From positions 23,501-87,500 of the forward strand of contig CAXDII010000424.1 of NCBI GenBank assembly GCA_963989245.1: DNA of 64,000 nucleotides, given 5' to 3'. The stretch is from Nansenia antarctica. Its lineage: Eukaryota > Chordata > Actinopteri > Argentiniformes > Microstomatidae. Made by a program: the position numbers and the translations under genes. The notes beneath the pieces were generated by a model. That model did not search any database, was not told the origin of the DNA, and worked only from the letters and a program-made list of their open reading frames with translations. This document shows, piece by piece, positions 1-12,184 of this stretch. Within the stretch, counting starts at the first letter, position 1, and each line of letters opens with the position of its first letter.

Positions 1-474
1 GCCTAATCTCAAGATGCTCCGGTATCCCCAAGTCATCCTGCTTTCCACAAATATGACACCACTTAATGTTCATGGCTGCCTCTTTTCCCTCTCTCGCTCG
101 TCTTTTCCCTCTCTCACTTCTCCTTCAGTAGTCTACCTTAATTGATACAAAATGTAAAATGTTAGACATGTTAGAAGGGTGGGGAACAATGAGCCTGTTA
201 CACTTAGAATGTGTTTTTGAGATTAGATTGCAAGTGGACAGCGAGAAACATTGCTGTTTAAACTGTATTATGTATTATGCGTCTCCAAAAAAGTGTTCCA
301 CTGATCACCTCTTTCCACTTGTGTCCAGATTTCATTGACAGTTCAGCCAAGTTCCTCAGCAAGCATCCAGCGTAGCTTCCTTGGTAGCGAGCTTACAGAT
401 AGATAATAATATAATAATATATATATATTATATAGATAGAAAGGATAACGTACACACGACTGCTCGCATCGGTT
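1..474. other. No gene seen; AT-rich flank
   Basis: Short open frames occur but show no recognisable protein. A run of TA-rich simple sequence lies near 403-435. The boundary with the LINE that follows is at about 475, where RT-associated coding begins. Confidence 0.5.
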
Positions 475-2662
475 AACAACGTGGAGGAGGAGCTGAGGGC
501 GTGTTTTGAAACAACCGACTGGGGGATGTTCCAGAGAGTCCACGGGGAGGACATAGATGGTCTGCTAGACTGTGTCACAGACTATATCAAGTTCTGCGAG
601 GAGAGCATCGTCCCCATTAAAAAGGTGCGGTGCTTTCCTAACAACAAGCCGTGGATAAATGGGAACATCAAGAACCTTCTGAAAAGGAAGAGGAGGCTGT
701 TTAAGGCAGGGGACACTGAGGGAGCCAGGGCCGCTCAGAAGGAGGTGAAGAAGGAGCTGAGAGCAGCCAAAGAGGAATACAGGAGGAAATTGGAGGGCGG
801 GCTAGTGGCCCACAGCTCCAAGGAGGTGTGGAAGGGTTTCAAGAAGATCACGGGCCACAAGCAGCCACATACTGTGGTGGAGGGGACCCGGGAGCAGGCG
901 GATGACCTGAACTGCTTCTTTAATAGGTTTGACCAACCATCCCCCTGTCTCCCCCCACAGCCCCCGACCCTCTCCTCCCCTCTCCAATGTACCGCACCCC
1001 TGGCAACAGTAGCCCCCACTCCCCCTGACCCCCTCACACCCCAGCAGCAATTGCCTCCCCTTACCAACACCAGGAGCCAGGGAGCATGCTTCACACCTGG
1101 AGACACCTGTACTCACAGCTTTATAACATCTGAGCAGGTGAGAAGGCAGCTCTCCAGGGTGAATGTGAACAAGTCCAGAGGTCCAGACAACATCAACCCC
1201 AGGGTTCTGAAGGTGTGTGCTGGAGAGCTGGCGGACACATTCCAACATCTCTTCAGTCTATCTCTAAGACTGAGGAGGGTGCCACAGCTCTGGAAGACCT
1301 CTTGCATCGTCCCAGTGCCAAAGAAGGGACGGCCCAGCACCCCAAACGACAACAGACCTGTCGCCCTGACACCACAGGTCATGAAGATCCTGGAGAGGCT
1401 AGTGCTGCAACACCTTAAGCCCCAGGTGAAGGACTTCCTGGACCCCCGGCAGTTTGCATACCAGGAGAGCATTGGGGTGGAGGATGCCATCATTTACATG
1501 CTGCACAGGGCCTACACACACCTGGAGAGGCCACAGAGCATGGTGAGGACCATGTTCTTCGACTTCTCCAGTGCATTTAACACCATCAAGCCATCACTGC
1601 TGGCTGACAAACTAGCAGTAATGTGTGTGGAGGACTCCCTGACGGCTTGGATCCACAACTACCTCACAGACAGACGTCAGTATGTGAGACTGCAGGGCTG
1701 TCAGTCTGAGGTGGTGGTGCAACACCGGTGCCCCCCAGGGAACTGTTCTGTCACCCTTTCTCTTCACCCTCTATACCTCCGACTTCCAGTTTAGCTCCGA
1801 CCAGTGCCACCTGCAGAAGTTTTCTGATGACTCCTCTATCGTCGGTTACATCACAGACGACAGGGATGAGGAGTACAGGGCCCTGGTGGAGAGCTTTGTG
1901 CAGTGGTGCGACACCAACTACCTTTTGCTTAACACCAGCAAAACAAAGGAGTTGGTGGTGGATTTTAGGAGGAAGAGAAGGACCCCAGCCCCCATCACCA
2001 TCAAGGGGGTGGAAGTCGAGAGGGTGGACTCCTACAGGTACCTGGGAGTACAAATTAATAACAAACTGGACTGGACTGACAACACCGAGGCTCTTCTCAG
2101 GAAAGGGCAGAGCAGACTGTTTTTCCTGAGAAGGCTGAGGTCTTTCGGCGTCTGCAACAAGCTGCTGCGAATGTTTTATCAGTCGGTGGTTGCCAGCGTT
2201 CTGTTCTTCGCCGTGGCCTGCTGGGGTGGAAACATCTGTGCCAGGGATGCTGCGAAGCTAAACAAACTGGTGAAGAAGGCCAGCTCTGTGGTGGGGACCG
2301 GGCTGGACAGCCTAGAGGTGGTGGCAGAACAGAGGATGGGGAAAAAACTGGCGGCCATGCTGGCCAATCCCTCCCACCCGATGTACTGCGAGCTGGCGGG
2401 GATGAGGAGCAAGTTCAGCCACAGATTTGTTCTCCCCCGTCAAAGTACAAAAAGATTTGGACAGTCCTTTGTTCCAGCTGCACTCCGACTCTACAACCAG
2501 GCCCTGCAGGGTGGGGGAGACCTGGAGCTGGAACTTTGGAACTTTTTACTTATTGAGCCTGCACTGTTTTATGTATTTTATTGAATGTTTTCTGTCTGCC
2601 CTAACTGAGCTGTTTGACAACAAAATTTCCCCATTGGGGACAATAAAGGTTTTCAATCAATA
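475..2662 (+). pseudogene. 5'-truncated L2-like LINE, ORF2 with a frameshift
   Basis: This is the distal part of a non-LTR retrotransposon ORF2, which encodes endonuclease and reverse transcriptase for target-primed insertion. The endonuclease domain is absent. Coding begins without an ATG near 481 with the linker typical of fish L2-like elements (CFPNNKPWING near 640-660), runs through the RT (RGPDNINPRVLK, FFDFSSAFNTI) and stops at 1794. The RT then continues in another frame (NTGAPQGTVLSPFLFTLYTS) into 1886-2584, which carries the catalytic FSDD box (FADD in the second LINE of this window). The frame change lies near 1720-1740, so the copy is dead. The 3' end has a short tail after TTCCCCATTGGGGACAATAAA. 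Clade assignment to L2 rather than another CR1-group clade is by resemblance. Confidence 0.88.
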
Positions 2663-2920
2663 ACTGACGCTAGGAGTTGGAGCTATAGTCCTGATACGGT
2701 CATAGTCATAAAAATGGTCACACTGATCGTTAGCCTAATGAATAATAGCCGGGCTAGCATTAACGTCAGCAGAGTTTACCAGCGGTAAAGAAGTCGCATA
2801 ATATAGGCTATAAGACCCTGAGTAATTCCCTATTCTTTAGAGAAATAATACCTACATATGTGAACTAATTTATAGGCTAGCTCTCGGGTGATACACACTC
2901 ACCCCGCCCACGCCGTCTAA
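2663..2920. repeat. Diverged direct repeat, copy 1
   Basis: This stretch starts right after the LINE tail (AACTGACGCTA) and matches 4897-5131 at most positions, including GATACGGTCAT and GAGTAATTCCCTATTCTTTAG. It is an unclassified interspersed or locally duplicated repeat. No coding capacity was seen. Confidence 0.7.
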
Positions 2921-3059
2921 GTGCTCTCGCTATCACTTATCAGACCCCTGAAATGCCCCTCATGATCTTCATATGACGTGATATCCCTTCAATCCCTCAA
3001 TGACCCCCCTGGGACTCAAATTAAAAGATGCAAAGATATCGGCCTACATAGATGCACAA

Positions 3060-4140
3060 TATCAAGCTTATGGGTCCTAAATGGGTTACAATGGTCCTGG
3101 ACAAATCGTCTGCTAAATGACTGTAACCCCTTAGGCGACATTTGCACTTGATCAAATAGGCTAAAGACTACAAAATAAATCAAATAGCCTACGAAACATG
3201 CATTGCTTTATAGGGCATGCCGTTGATAGATATTACATATATTTACAACTATATACGATTCAATGCGTGAATCTCAGTCGGGGAGTTCATTTGTATTTCT
3301 ATCATGCTTTTCATTTCGTTTTGTTCTGTGTTTAGAACAACAAAATATGGTGTCTGGAAAGTCAACCTATGCTTAACTATGGGTGAAATAGGCTATGTTT
3401 GCTTTGTTTTGATATAAGGCGTTCGTGGATGTTTTGACAACATTTTTATGAATATAAATGAAAATCTGAATTATGTTCATGTTTCTATAAGAATCGCCCT
3501 TCATCTACAGAAAGAGGAGGTAACCTGCATGCCATACTGTACCAATTCACTATCATCGTCATGTTCTTATATCACATGTTTTTATATCATGTTATTATAT
3601 CACTATTTGCACTTCTGTTTAGATGATGAACTGCATTTAATTGTCTGGTATTTGTACTCTGCAATGACAATAAGATCTAATATAATCTAATATTTGTTTT
3701 TTAATTTGATTGATAATTACAATCATTATTATTTTCATATTTCTGTAGGCCGACTAATCACAACTATAAGATTCAATGCGCGAATCTCAGTCGGGGAGTT
3801 CATTTGTATTTCTGTCCTGCTTATCATTTCGTTTTGTTCTGTGTGTAGAACCAAACATATGGGGTCTGGAAAGGCAATCTATGTTTGACTATGGGTGAAA
3901 TATGTTTGCTTTGTTTTGATATAAAAGTGATCAGGTTTTAATGATCGTGGACAAATCGTCTGCTAAATGACTAACCCGTTAGGCTATTGCACTTGATCAA
4001 ATTGCTATAGACTACAAAATGAATTAAATAGGCTACGAAACATGCGTTGATTCATGGCTAGGATGCTGTTGGTTATGCAAAAGTTATAGCCTACAGGTAT
4101 GTATACTATTAGATTCAATGCGTGAATCTCAGTCGGGGAG
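3060..4140. repeat. Degenerate tandem repeats of a few hundred bases
   Basis: The block GAATCTCAGTCGGGGAG recurs near 3269, 3781 and 4122, and GACAAATCGTCTGCTAAATGA recurs near 3101 and 3951, each with similar flanks. These look like diverged copies of a unit of roughly 400-500 bp. No gene was seen in 2921-4896. Confidence 0.6.
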
Positions 4141-4896
4141 CATGTTAGAGTGCTATGGGAGACGCTCTCTCTCTATGAAGCGCTCTCTCCTCTTAGTATG
4201 ACATGTAACAGCCCAGAGTGCTATATTGTAATGAACAGTTTATTGCTTATTTATGTTATGTGAATTGAAGGGAGGTTTTCTGTTTAGAGATAATGCAATA
4301 TAGGGTGGGATCGGCCATGCATTTTTGACTGGCCAGATTCATGCGGAGTGCTATGGGAGACGCTCTCGCGCTGTTGAACGTTCTGAAACTTTAAATAGCC
4401 TAAAACCGTCGTCAGTCGGTTGCTTCTCGGTGGTCCAGTGGATACGTCCGTGTCATTACATGGTAGCAGGTCCGAAACTGAGAGATTAAACAGTCAATCG
4501 AATGTGACCTGTATGCCGAACTATCCACAGAGAGCAACCCCGTATTTTTAAAAAATAATTATTGACCGTGAACTGTCTTCTTCAAGTAATAGCTATACTT
4601 TATTGTGTTGTCCGTCGCCAATTTCAAGGCGTCAGCCATGTCATCTCAGGGTCGTCGGTTCGATTCCGGCCGCGGACATGTACTGCATGTCATCCCTGCT
4701 CTCTCTCACCCATCCTTCCTGTCAATATCTAGGCCTACTGTCTCTATCCCATTAAAAACATGTTTCGTGAAAAGGCCGGGAGCTACCGGTAAATGGGGGG
4801 GGGGCTTTCGTCGTTAGCTGCTAGCTAGCATACAACTGTAATAAGGCAGTAATATGCAGGTGAAACTGGCAATGATGTCAAACTCTTTTGGCTACT

Positions 4897-5131
4897 AACT
4901 GACGCTATTACAGCTAGCCCTGATACGGTCATACTCATAAATATGGTCATGCTGATCGTTAGCCTAATGAATAGGCCTAATAGGGCTAGCATCGGGAGAG
5001 TTTATCGGTGGTAAACAAGTCGCGTAATATATATGGCCCTGAGTAATTCCCTATTCTTTAGAGAAATAATACCGGTGGACTAATTTATAGCTCGAGCGAT
5101 ACCCACTCACCCCGCCCACGCTGTCTTATAA
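4897..5131. repeat. Diverged direct repeat, copy 2
   Basis: Partner of 2663-2920. Both end in CACTCACCCCGCCCACGC. The two copies bracket the degenerate tandem block, so the whole 2.66-5.13 kb tract may be one element with direct terminal repeats or a decayed local duplication. Confidence 0.65.
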
Positions 5132-5941
5132 CAACTCCCCCTCCTACTTATGGGAAACGGTTGTGTTATCACACAAAAAAGGTATAAACAGAACAACCAC
5201 AAAGGGTCTTCAAGTACAGTATGTACGATATACAAAAAAGGCAAGACAGACCCCGTAACTTCAATGTAAATAATATATGTATTAAACCATCTTTAGGGTT
5301 TCAAGCACACACAATAAACAACAAATGAAATACAAAGGAATAATAACTTCACTTCACTCCTTCAATAATAATAATAATAATAAACTGAATTTCTCAAGAA
5401 TTATAAAGTAGGTGCTTCAAAATGATTACAGGAGTTTAGGATGTTTCTTTTTTCCACAGTCAATTAATTAAACAAAACAAAGGTCCCAAACAAAGTCCCA
5501 AGTTCACTCCTCTAAATGACTCGTTCAAGTCCGTTCCTTGAATCCCCCGAGGCAAAAAAGTATAATCCCCAATAGTCAGTTCATTGAGAAAAACGCTCGT
5601 CAGCGTTCTCAAAGAACCCCGCAAATGGATTGGCTCACCCGATTGAAGTGGTCCGTCCTCAGCGGCGCGGTAGATTCAAACAAAAAAAAAATAATCCTTG
5701 GAAAAAGTATATCCCACAGCGTGAGTAGCCTCCCTCTCTCCAACGCGATGCGAACGTTTTATAGATGTACAGGCTCTATATTTTTTTCAAAGCCTACAGC
5801 AACACATTCATATATCTAGTCGAACGGGACTGTCTAGAACCAACACTTCTCCTCTAGCTCGTCCTCTCTCTCTCCTGGTGAATCTTCACCTTCATTAATA
5901 CCAAGTCTCTTCACCTGCGCCAGAGCGCTTTGACAGCTCAT
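5132..5941. other. No gene seen; AT-rich, (AAT)n at about 5366
   Basis: Open frames here are short and lack family resemblance. An AATAAT microsatellite lies near 5363-5383. The tract could be part of an LTR or DNA element, but I could not define its ends. Confidence 0.4.
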
Positions 5942-6118
5942 TTAAAGAGCCGCACACAGACAGGCAAAATAAAATTGTGTACGTACTAAAGTCTATAAAT
6001 ACCAAATATACATGAGAATGAGCTTTGTATTTACGCCCTGAGATAGTGGCTCAATTATAGCGGCTGAATTAAGCCAAGTGAGCGGGAGAGGGCAGAGAAG
6101 GGTGGCTTCTCTCTAAGT

Positions 6119-7420
6119 CAGTGGTCTTCAACCGGGGGTCCATGACCCCTAGGGGGTCCGCAGAGGTACTGCAGGGGGTCCGCCAATTTTTGTCTTAATA
6201 ATTGACATTTTTCACCAAAATAATCAGTGAGAATTAAAATATATAACAAAGATGATATTGAGTAAAGTACAAGCATTAATAGGCAATAATAAGCTACTTT
6301 TGACAAAAACTATTTACAAAATAATGATGCCCATGATTCTAGAGTCTCACATAACGTCAGCTGAAAAAAAACAACACACCTGTCTACCAAGCTATGTGTT
6401 GGCTAAAACGCTGCAGTTCGGTTTTCATTGCGAAATTAACGTTAATTAATAACTAGCATAACGTTACTAATTTAGTTAGTTTGATAATAACAAACCCGCC
6501 TCTTTGCTTCTCTTTGCGCCGCTATAACGCGCTCCTTTACCATGCCGAGGTCAGATGGCTTTCCCGTGGATCAGTATTGGCGCGCGTCTTTGAATTACGC
6601 ACAGCTATCCACGAGATTCTGCTACCGCGCGGAGCTGGCTGCGCATTTCAATGCATTTCCGCGGAGCCCTCGCCTGACGTGAAATGCACAATTGTTGATC
6701 ACTTGGAGGCACTCGAAAGTCAATTTGAGAAGTACTTTTCTGAGACTGAGTCTTGGAGAAAGCACAAGACATGGATACGGTTTCCATGCAAAGACAATGC
6801 ATCCGACGGCTCAAACCTGACAGCCGCTGAGGAAGATCAGCTGATCGACCTAACCACAGACAGTACACACAAGAATGTGTACGAGTCACAGCCTCTCACC
6901 CAGTTCTGGATGAGCCTCTTGCCTTTTGCAACAACTTATCTTTGTGAAAGTGGATTCTCCTCCCTCACCTACCTGAAGAGCAAATACCGTTCCAGACTGC
7001 AGTCTGAGGATGACATGATGCTCTGCCTGACAACCTCCATCTCCCCCAGAATAGACAAGCTGTGTGCCACCAACCAGGGCCAGTCATCTCACTGAGGTAG
7101 GCATACCTGGCTTCCTGAAGCTCAAAGTTTCATTGTTGAAAAATAATAATAATAGAAAATATAAGCCTCAACAACAACAATAATAATTAACCAATCATAA
7201 TTATGCATGAACGTTTTATCAATCATAAACACATGAGGCTAATAACCCAGTATATAAATAGGTTAATACGGTGAAAGAAAAGGTGAATGAAGTAAATATA
7301 AAAGTTATTATAGGCTTTAAAATGTGAGACATTTAAAAATATATATTACATGTGGGGGTCCCTGTTCTGTTTGTCTCTCGTCCAAGGGGTCCTTGGGTTG
7401 AAAAAGGTTGAAGACCCCTG
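6119..7420 (+). mobile_element. hAT element, internally deleted, 8-bp TSD CTCTAAGT
   Basis: Terminal inverted repeats are CAGTGGTCTTCAACC at the left and GGTTGAAGACCCCTG at the right. The target duplication CTCTAAGT is present at 6111-6118 and 7421-7428. The element sits inside the left arm of the fold-back element, so it inserted later. It retains only the C-terminal third of its transposase. Confidence 0.9.
6520..7095 (+). pseudogene. hAT transposase C-terminal fragment
   Basis: The frame ending at 7095 encodes VRWLSRGSVLARVFELR near 6550-6600, a conserved stretch of hAT transposases of the ZBED5/SCAND3 group. It is followed by QFEKYFSE and the dimerisation region (FWMSLLPFATTYLCESGFSSLTYLKSKYR). 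The BED finger, the first catalytic Asp region and most of the RNase-H fold are missing. The same protein type is encoded more completely at 22033-23578. The frame upstream of about 6520 lies in AT-rich element DNA and has no real start codon. Non-functional as an enzyme. Confidence 0.85.
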
Positions 7421-7684
7421 CTCTAAGTTGCATTTGTAGTGAGGCTGATAGGCATAACAATTGTGCATTTTATGACTAAAGCATGAAACTTTCTACAGTG
7501 TTTCTATAGACTGTAAACTTCATTTTTATACGTGGAACCACTTCAGATTTGACCTCTGGCGTCAGGTAGACTAAAGGTAGACACTAATTTTCAGGAGTAA
7601 AATACAGTATAAACGCAGTGGAGACACTCTCAGCTGTCTTGCATCGCGCATAGCCCAGAGCGTGTCTAAGATGTCTAATTGAGT

Positions 7685-8700
7685 CAACTCAGTGTTTCCT
7701 CTATATGCATTTATTGGTGGCGGGCTGCCACGAATGAATTTCCTCCGCCACTAATTGATTCAGCCCACTAAAAAAAATAAAAAATAATCCACCTCTGAAC
7801 ATTTTAGCTGATTAAAATATATCTGATCCTAGATCAGCGCTATAATGGATGTTGACTAAAAGTGCACCTAAATCCACGCCCATCTCTCTCTAACCGCTGA
7901 TCCAAAATCAGATTAATGACATTAAACATTCAGTTGAAGACGTGACACAAGGGCTACTCCTGATTGGTCTAAATGTGAACCGGCATGAGAACCGTGCAGA
8001 CTCAACCATCCCTGCTCAGCAGTCTTACCTGCCGAAATGCTCGGGCGCCTGTGTTTTCTCCTCGCAAATAACGGGCTAAAAGTCACCGGTAGTACCATCT
8101 AAAAGATACAAAAAGCTGATCTAGCTAGCTAGATGCACAAATAAGATATTACGTTAAATAACTTCGAAAAATTAAACGAAAACAGCGACAGATGGATGGA
8201 TTTTTCAAGAAAAAAGATGTCCCAGACACTTCAAACATTGCTGAAGCTAGCAGTGGCTATGAGCGATCCGAAACTGCATGAACGTTTATGGCGGCCACCA
8301 CCACCAGCTACAACTACAGCGGGAGAACAAGCAGCAGCTACTGTGCGCTGTGGTATGTACACCAACATATATTACTTTCGTTTGTTACTTTTATTTGGAC
8401 TTTGGATTTTAAGACCACTTTAATTCATAAAAAGGTCCAGAGTTTCTTGTTGCAAACGGAGGAAGGACAAACAACAGGTGCGTTGAAACCAACACCCAAT
8501 CATGCCAGGACGATGGCTCATTTGATAATTTTGCTAGACATGATAGCCATCACATCTAGTTGAAAAACTGTTGCAAGTTGAAGAACTCGCGCAAGTTGGA
8601 AATACTCGGAAAAGTTGGACATACTTTTCCTGTTGTGTTTGAGACGGAGCCAGACTGCTCGTTTGGAAGGACATTGGATCCGTGAGTAACGTAAACCTTC
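7685..8700 (+). pseudogene. hAT end plus possible transposase first exon
   Basis: CAGTGTTTCCTC at 7690 begins a terminus that also ends the element at 34065-35226, in inverted orientation (shared GCATTTATTGGTGGCGGGC). Inside, an ATG at 8192 opens MDGFFKKKDVPDTSNIAE, which resembles the N terminus of some hAT transposases. It reaches a stop at 8279 after 29 codons. A GTATGT near 8353 could be a splice donor. No downstream exon was found before the fold-back right arm. This is a remnant, and the protein resemblance is weak. Confidence 0.4.
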
Positions 8701-9151
8701 AGAGCTGATGGATGGAAACCGGTATCACAAGTTTATATTCTGTATATTATTATTTTTTAAAAGCCATCCTCCCTCTAGTTTTGGTTGAAATTAGGTTGTT
8801 GTTTTGCAGCGCGCGGACAGGGCTCTCCGCCACTAATATAAAATTCCTGGATATCACCAAGTTCTCCCATACAGTGCTGATGGACTAGTATAGACCATTG
8901 CCGACATGTGTGAAAGGGGACAACACGGGAATAGCTTGGGATGTCTACATAGTTTGGGATTCCATGGAAATGATAGGGACGAAGAGGCTGTGTGAGAACG
9001 GGGCTATAGACGACTAACGACTCTCTACCCGTCTGTGATGATAACTGCGTCGCTGCTTTCACACGTCATGCGCGGTATCAACCAATGAAAATGCGTAGGG
9101 GCGTGGACAACATGCAAGATACGCCCCCAGATATTTGCATACAGATCTGAT

Positions 9152-9300
9152 AAAGTGAAAAAGAAAGAATAAATGTGGAAAAGAAAGAATGAATGTGGAA
9201 AAGAAAGAATGTGGAAAAGAAAGAATGAATGTGGAAAAGAAAGAATGAATGTGGAAAACAAAGAATGAACGTGGAAAACAAAGAATGAATGTGTAAAAGA
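9152..9300. repeat. Minisatellite, unit about 18 bp
   Basis: GAAAGAATGAATGTGGAAAA-type units repeat about eight times with small indels. Open frames on the minus strand are a product of the repeat. Confidence 0.8.
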
Positions 9301-9420
9301 ATAAATAAATATAGAAATGTATTTCGTTATACTATGTGTATTCATTCATTTATTTGTTCATACATTCAATTATGTATCTATATATTTATTGTTAATTTTG
9401 ACAGAATTGGTCCTCCATAG
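9301..9420. repeat. Dispersed repeat shared with 55199-55325
   Basis: About 120 bp (AGAAATGTATTTCGTTATAC through TTGGTCCTCCATAG) are nearly the same as 55210-55322 in the same orientation. The family is not recognised. Confidence 0.75.
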
Positions 9421-10313
9421 CGTGCGTCCTTGATGCTGCCTTACTGCCCTCTGCTGGAGGCAGTTACCTCCTACAATGTCCGTTCTGTCATGTGTCCCAC
9501 CATTAATATATCCATCCTTTTAAAAAAACATTTAAAAACGTTTTTCTTTTTCTTAGAATGATAATAATATATCATAGTATACTATAGAATGATCATAGAA
9601 TGATCAAAATGATTTTTGTTAAATAATAAAGTGAAAAAAAAGGAAAAATAATATAGTATATTACTATGTTCTTTTTTTTAAACGTTATTTATTTTTTCCT
9701 TAGAATGATAATATATCATATTATACTATAGAATGATCATAGGGTTGATCACAGGGTTGATGATCACAGGGTTTTCCAACCCTGTACCAGTGGTAAATGA
9801 GTCCACAACCCCCTTCCTCTCATGGTAAATTGCTTCTAAGAATGTTGCATACATCCTAAATATTCAATTTGATGTCATAATGCACTCAAGCAGACATTAT
9901 ACATTGCAGTTAATGGAAGTTCTAGATTGCACAGCAAAATTCTAGAATGATTTGCAGAAATATTTTACTCCTGAAAATTAGTGTCTACCTTTAGTCTACC
10001 TGACGCCAGAGGTCAAATCTGAAGTGGTTCCACGTCTAAAAATGAAGTTTACAGTCTATAGAAACACTGTAGAAAGTGTCATGCTTTAGTCATAAAATGC
10101 ACAATTGTTATGCCTATCAGCCTCACTACAAATGCAACTTACAGAGAAGCCACCCTTCTCTGCCCTCTCCCGCTCACTTGGCTTAATTCAGCCGCTATAA
10201 TTGAGCCACTATCTCAGGGCGTAAATGCAAAGCTCATTCTCAAGTATATTTGGTATTTATAGACTTTAGTACGTACACAATTTTATTTTGCCTGTCTGTG
10301 TGCGGCTCTTTAA

Positions 10314-11876
10314 TCCATTCATTAAAATTGAGTGGCTCGCTCGCTGTGTCTCAATAGGCGTCGTTTTTGTTTAGCAATTCATGGCACTCGCCATACCTGC
10401 ATAAAAAAAAAATCCCCTGAAAATTGTATCTGAAACACGTTGTCATGTTGGTGATTTTATCCACAACGGTAACTCAACATCCTCCCGGCTCCATCTCACC
10501 CCCCCAGCCAGGCGCTGTAGTGGAGCGCAGGGTTGCCAGACGGGATTGACAATTTCAAGCCCAACCATCTAAAAGCTGCCGAATCCACCCGTCCAGAGTG
10601 ACCAAAAGTAGCCCAATCTGGCAACACTGGAGCGGGACATCGGTTCCTCAATAAACACGCCATGAGTAACGTTAATGTTAAAACCTTGTCCACGATTCTC
10701 ATTCATTCAGGTGGGTTAAACAAACTGTACGCCATAATACTGTTGGTTCAAATGTAATATATTAATGAACAAGTTCATGTCATGTTGTGTCAGTACAAAC
10801 ATGTTCTAATTACATTTTATTTTAGTGAAAAACCCGACCTAACGTCACCCGCGATTGTGAAGCTAACTGTAACAAGCTAATTAGCGAATGTTAAAGGGTA
10901 CAACAGCTAGTTTAATGTCAACCATGTCTCTATTCTCAATAATTTCTGTAATAATTGTACCAAATTGGGGCCAGTAACACTAAGTAACGTCTCACTTGTA
11001 ACAGGTGAGCTGTAACACAAATATGCCAGTGAGAAAAAGGAAAATGGACATAACAAAGAGCTTTTTTGGTCAAAGGGCAGCAGAGACAAGTACAGGACAC
11101 AGGTGAGGTCTTAACATACTAGTGTTTTTACAGTGCAGTTAATTTAGAGTTGAGAATAGCTACATCTGTAATGTTTTGTTTCTAAGGAGATTGAACCAGG
11201 TCCACCTGCTAGGAAAGATGTAGATTACTACCTACATACTGTAGCTGTCTCCTTTATTCATTACCTTAATGTAATATAAGTCAATTGTATAGAAACAACT
11301 CACCAAAATAGACTATTGCACAACTGATTTGAAACCCCCCCCCAACCCCCCCTATTCTGTACCTTGCCATACCTTGGCTTTTGCTGAAATGACACCACTG
11401 GTCTCATAGCCTATTGGAAATGTATTGCGTGTGTGTGAGTGAGAGCTTTTGTGAGCCTGCATGTATGATGTGGCTCTTTCTGGTACCCCAACAATTCTTT
11501 GGGGCTCTTAGTCTTCAACTGGTTGGCCACCCCTGGGGCCTCATTTATAAAAAGGTACTTGAACGTCACCTTTGACTTTCACGTAAGCACATTTTTCTAA
11601 ACGGACGTAAGCATTATTTATAAAACGAGCTGCGCTTGTTTAACATTGCGTACGTGCTTCCTTCTATAAATAGAATAGAATAGCGGCTCAAAGAAAAGCG
11701 GCTGAATTAAGCCAAGTGCTAAAATATAGGGTAGGCGTTCGTCTGGAAGCGGAAGAGGGCAGAGAAGGGTGATACTAACCAGGCAAATGCTTGTACTCAA
11801 GTTGTAAAAGAAAATCATTTCTTAACTCATTTTCTCAGCTGATAACAACATCGTTAATTTTATTACGAGCCACATT
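10314..11876. other. No gene seen; repeat debris
   Basis: Short open frames lack protein resemblance. A fragment near 11692-11770 matches the fold-back arm (GCGGCTGAATTAAGCCAAGTG). GGGGCCTCATTTATAAA near 11535 resembles a common fish small-element end. A C-rich run lies at 11334-11350. Confidence 0.5.
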
Positions 11877-12184
11877 CACTTCGCATGATTTTTTTTTTTT
11901 TATATACTTTATTGCAGGACTTTACATTACATTTCACATGTTCATTTCACACACTTTACAAGTTCTTCACTTGTTTAAGTTCATCCTGCATCATTTTTGT
12001 TTGTTTTTTTTATTTTTTATAGAGAGAACAAGAAATAAAGAAAATAAAGAATAGAGACTAGAGAGAAAATATTAAAAAAAAGGAAGAGAGAAATTATAGG
12101 GATAGAAATAGAGAAGTAAGAGACAAAGGGAGGGGGGGTGGGAGGGGTGGGATCGGGGAGGGGGGGGGCTTCCTTCCTACTCAT

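Larger units (their letters stand above)
5946..10309. mobile_element. Long inverted-repeat (fold-back) element between TTAA sites
   Basis: The left arm (5946-6118 continuing at 7429-7602) is the near-perfect reverse complement of the right arm (about 9961-10309). The arms are about 350 bp and start with AGAGCCGCACACAGACAGG. TTAA occurs at both outer edges (5942-5945 and 10310-10313), which suggests a TTAA-target element such as piggyBac, although the terminal bases are not a known piggyBac end that I recognise. The left arm is split by a hAT insertion. The 2.35-kb loop holds other repeat fragments and no intact transposase. Confidence 0.65.

Noticed and set aside
4425..4483. tRNA-like fold (TCTCGGT pairing with ACTGAGA, A-box-like TGGTCCAGTGG)
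   Set aside because: The anticodon loop has six bases, the T-arm is poor and the B box is degenerate. At best an old tRNA-derived SINE head. GGTTCGATTCC near 4658 is a separate B-box-like site without a matching A box.
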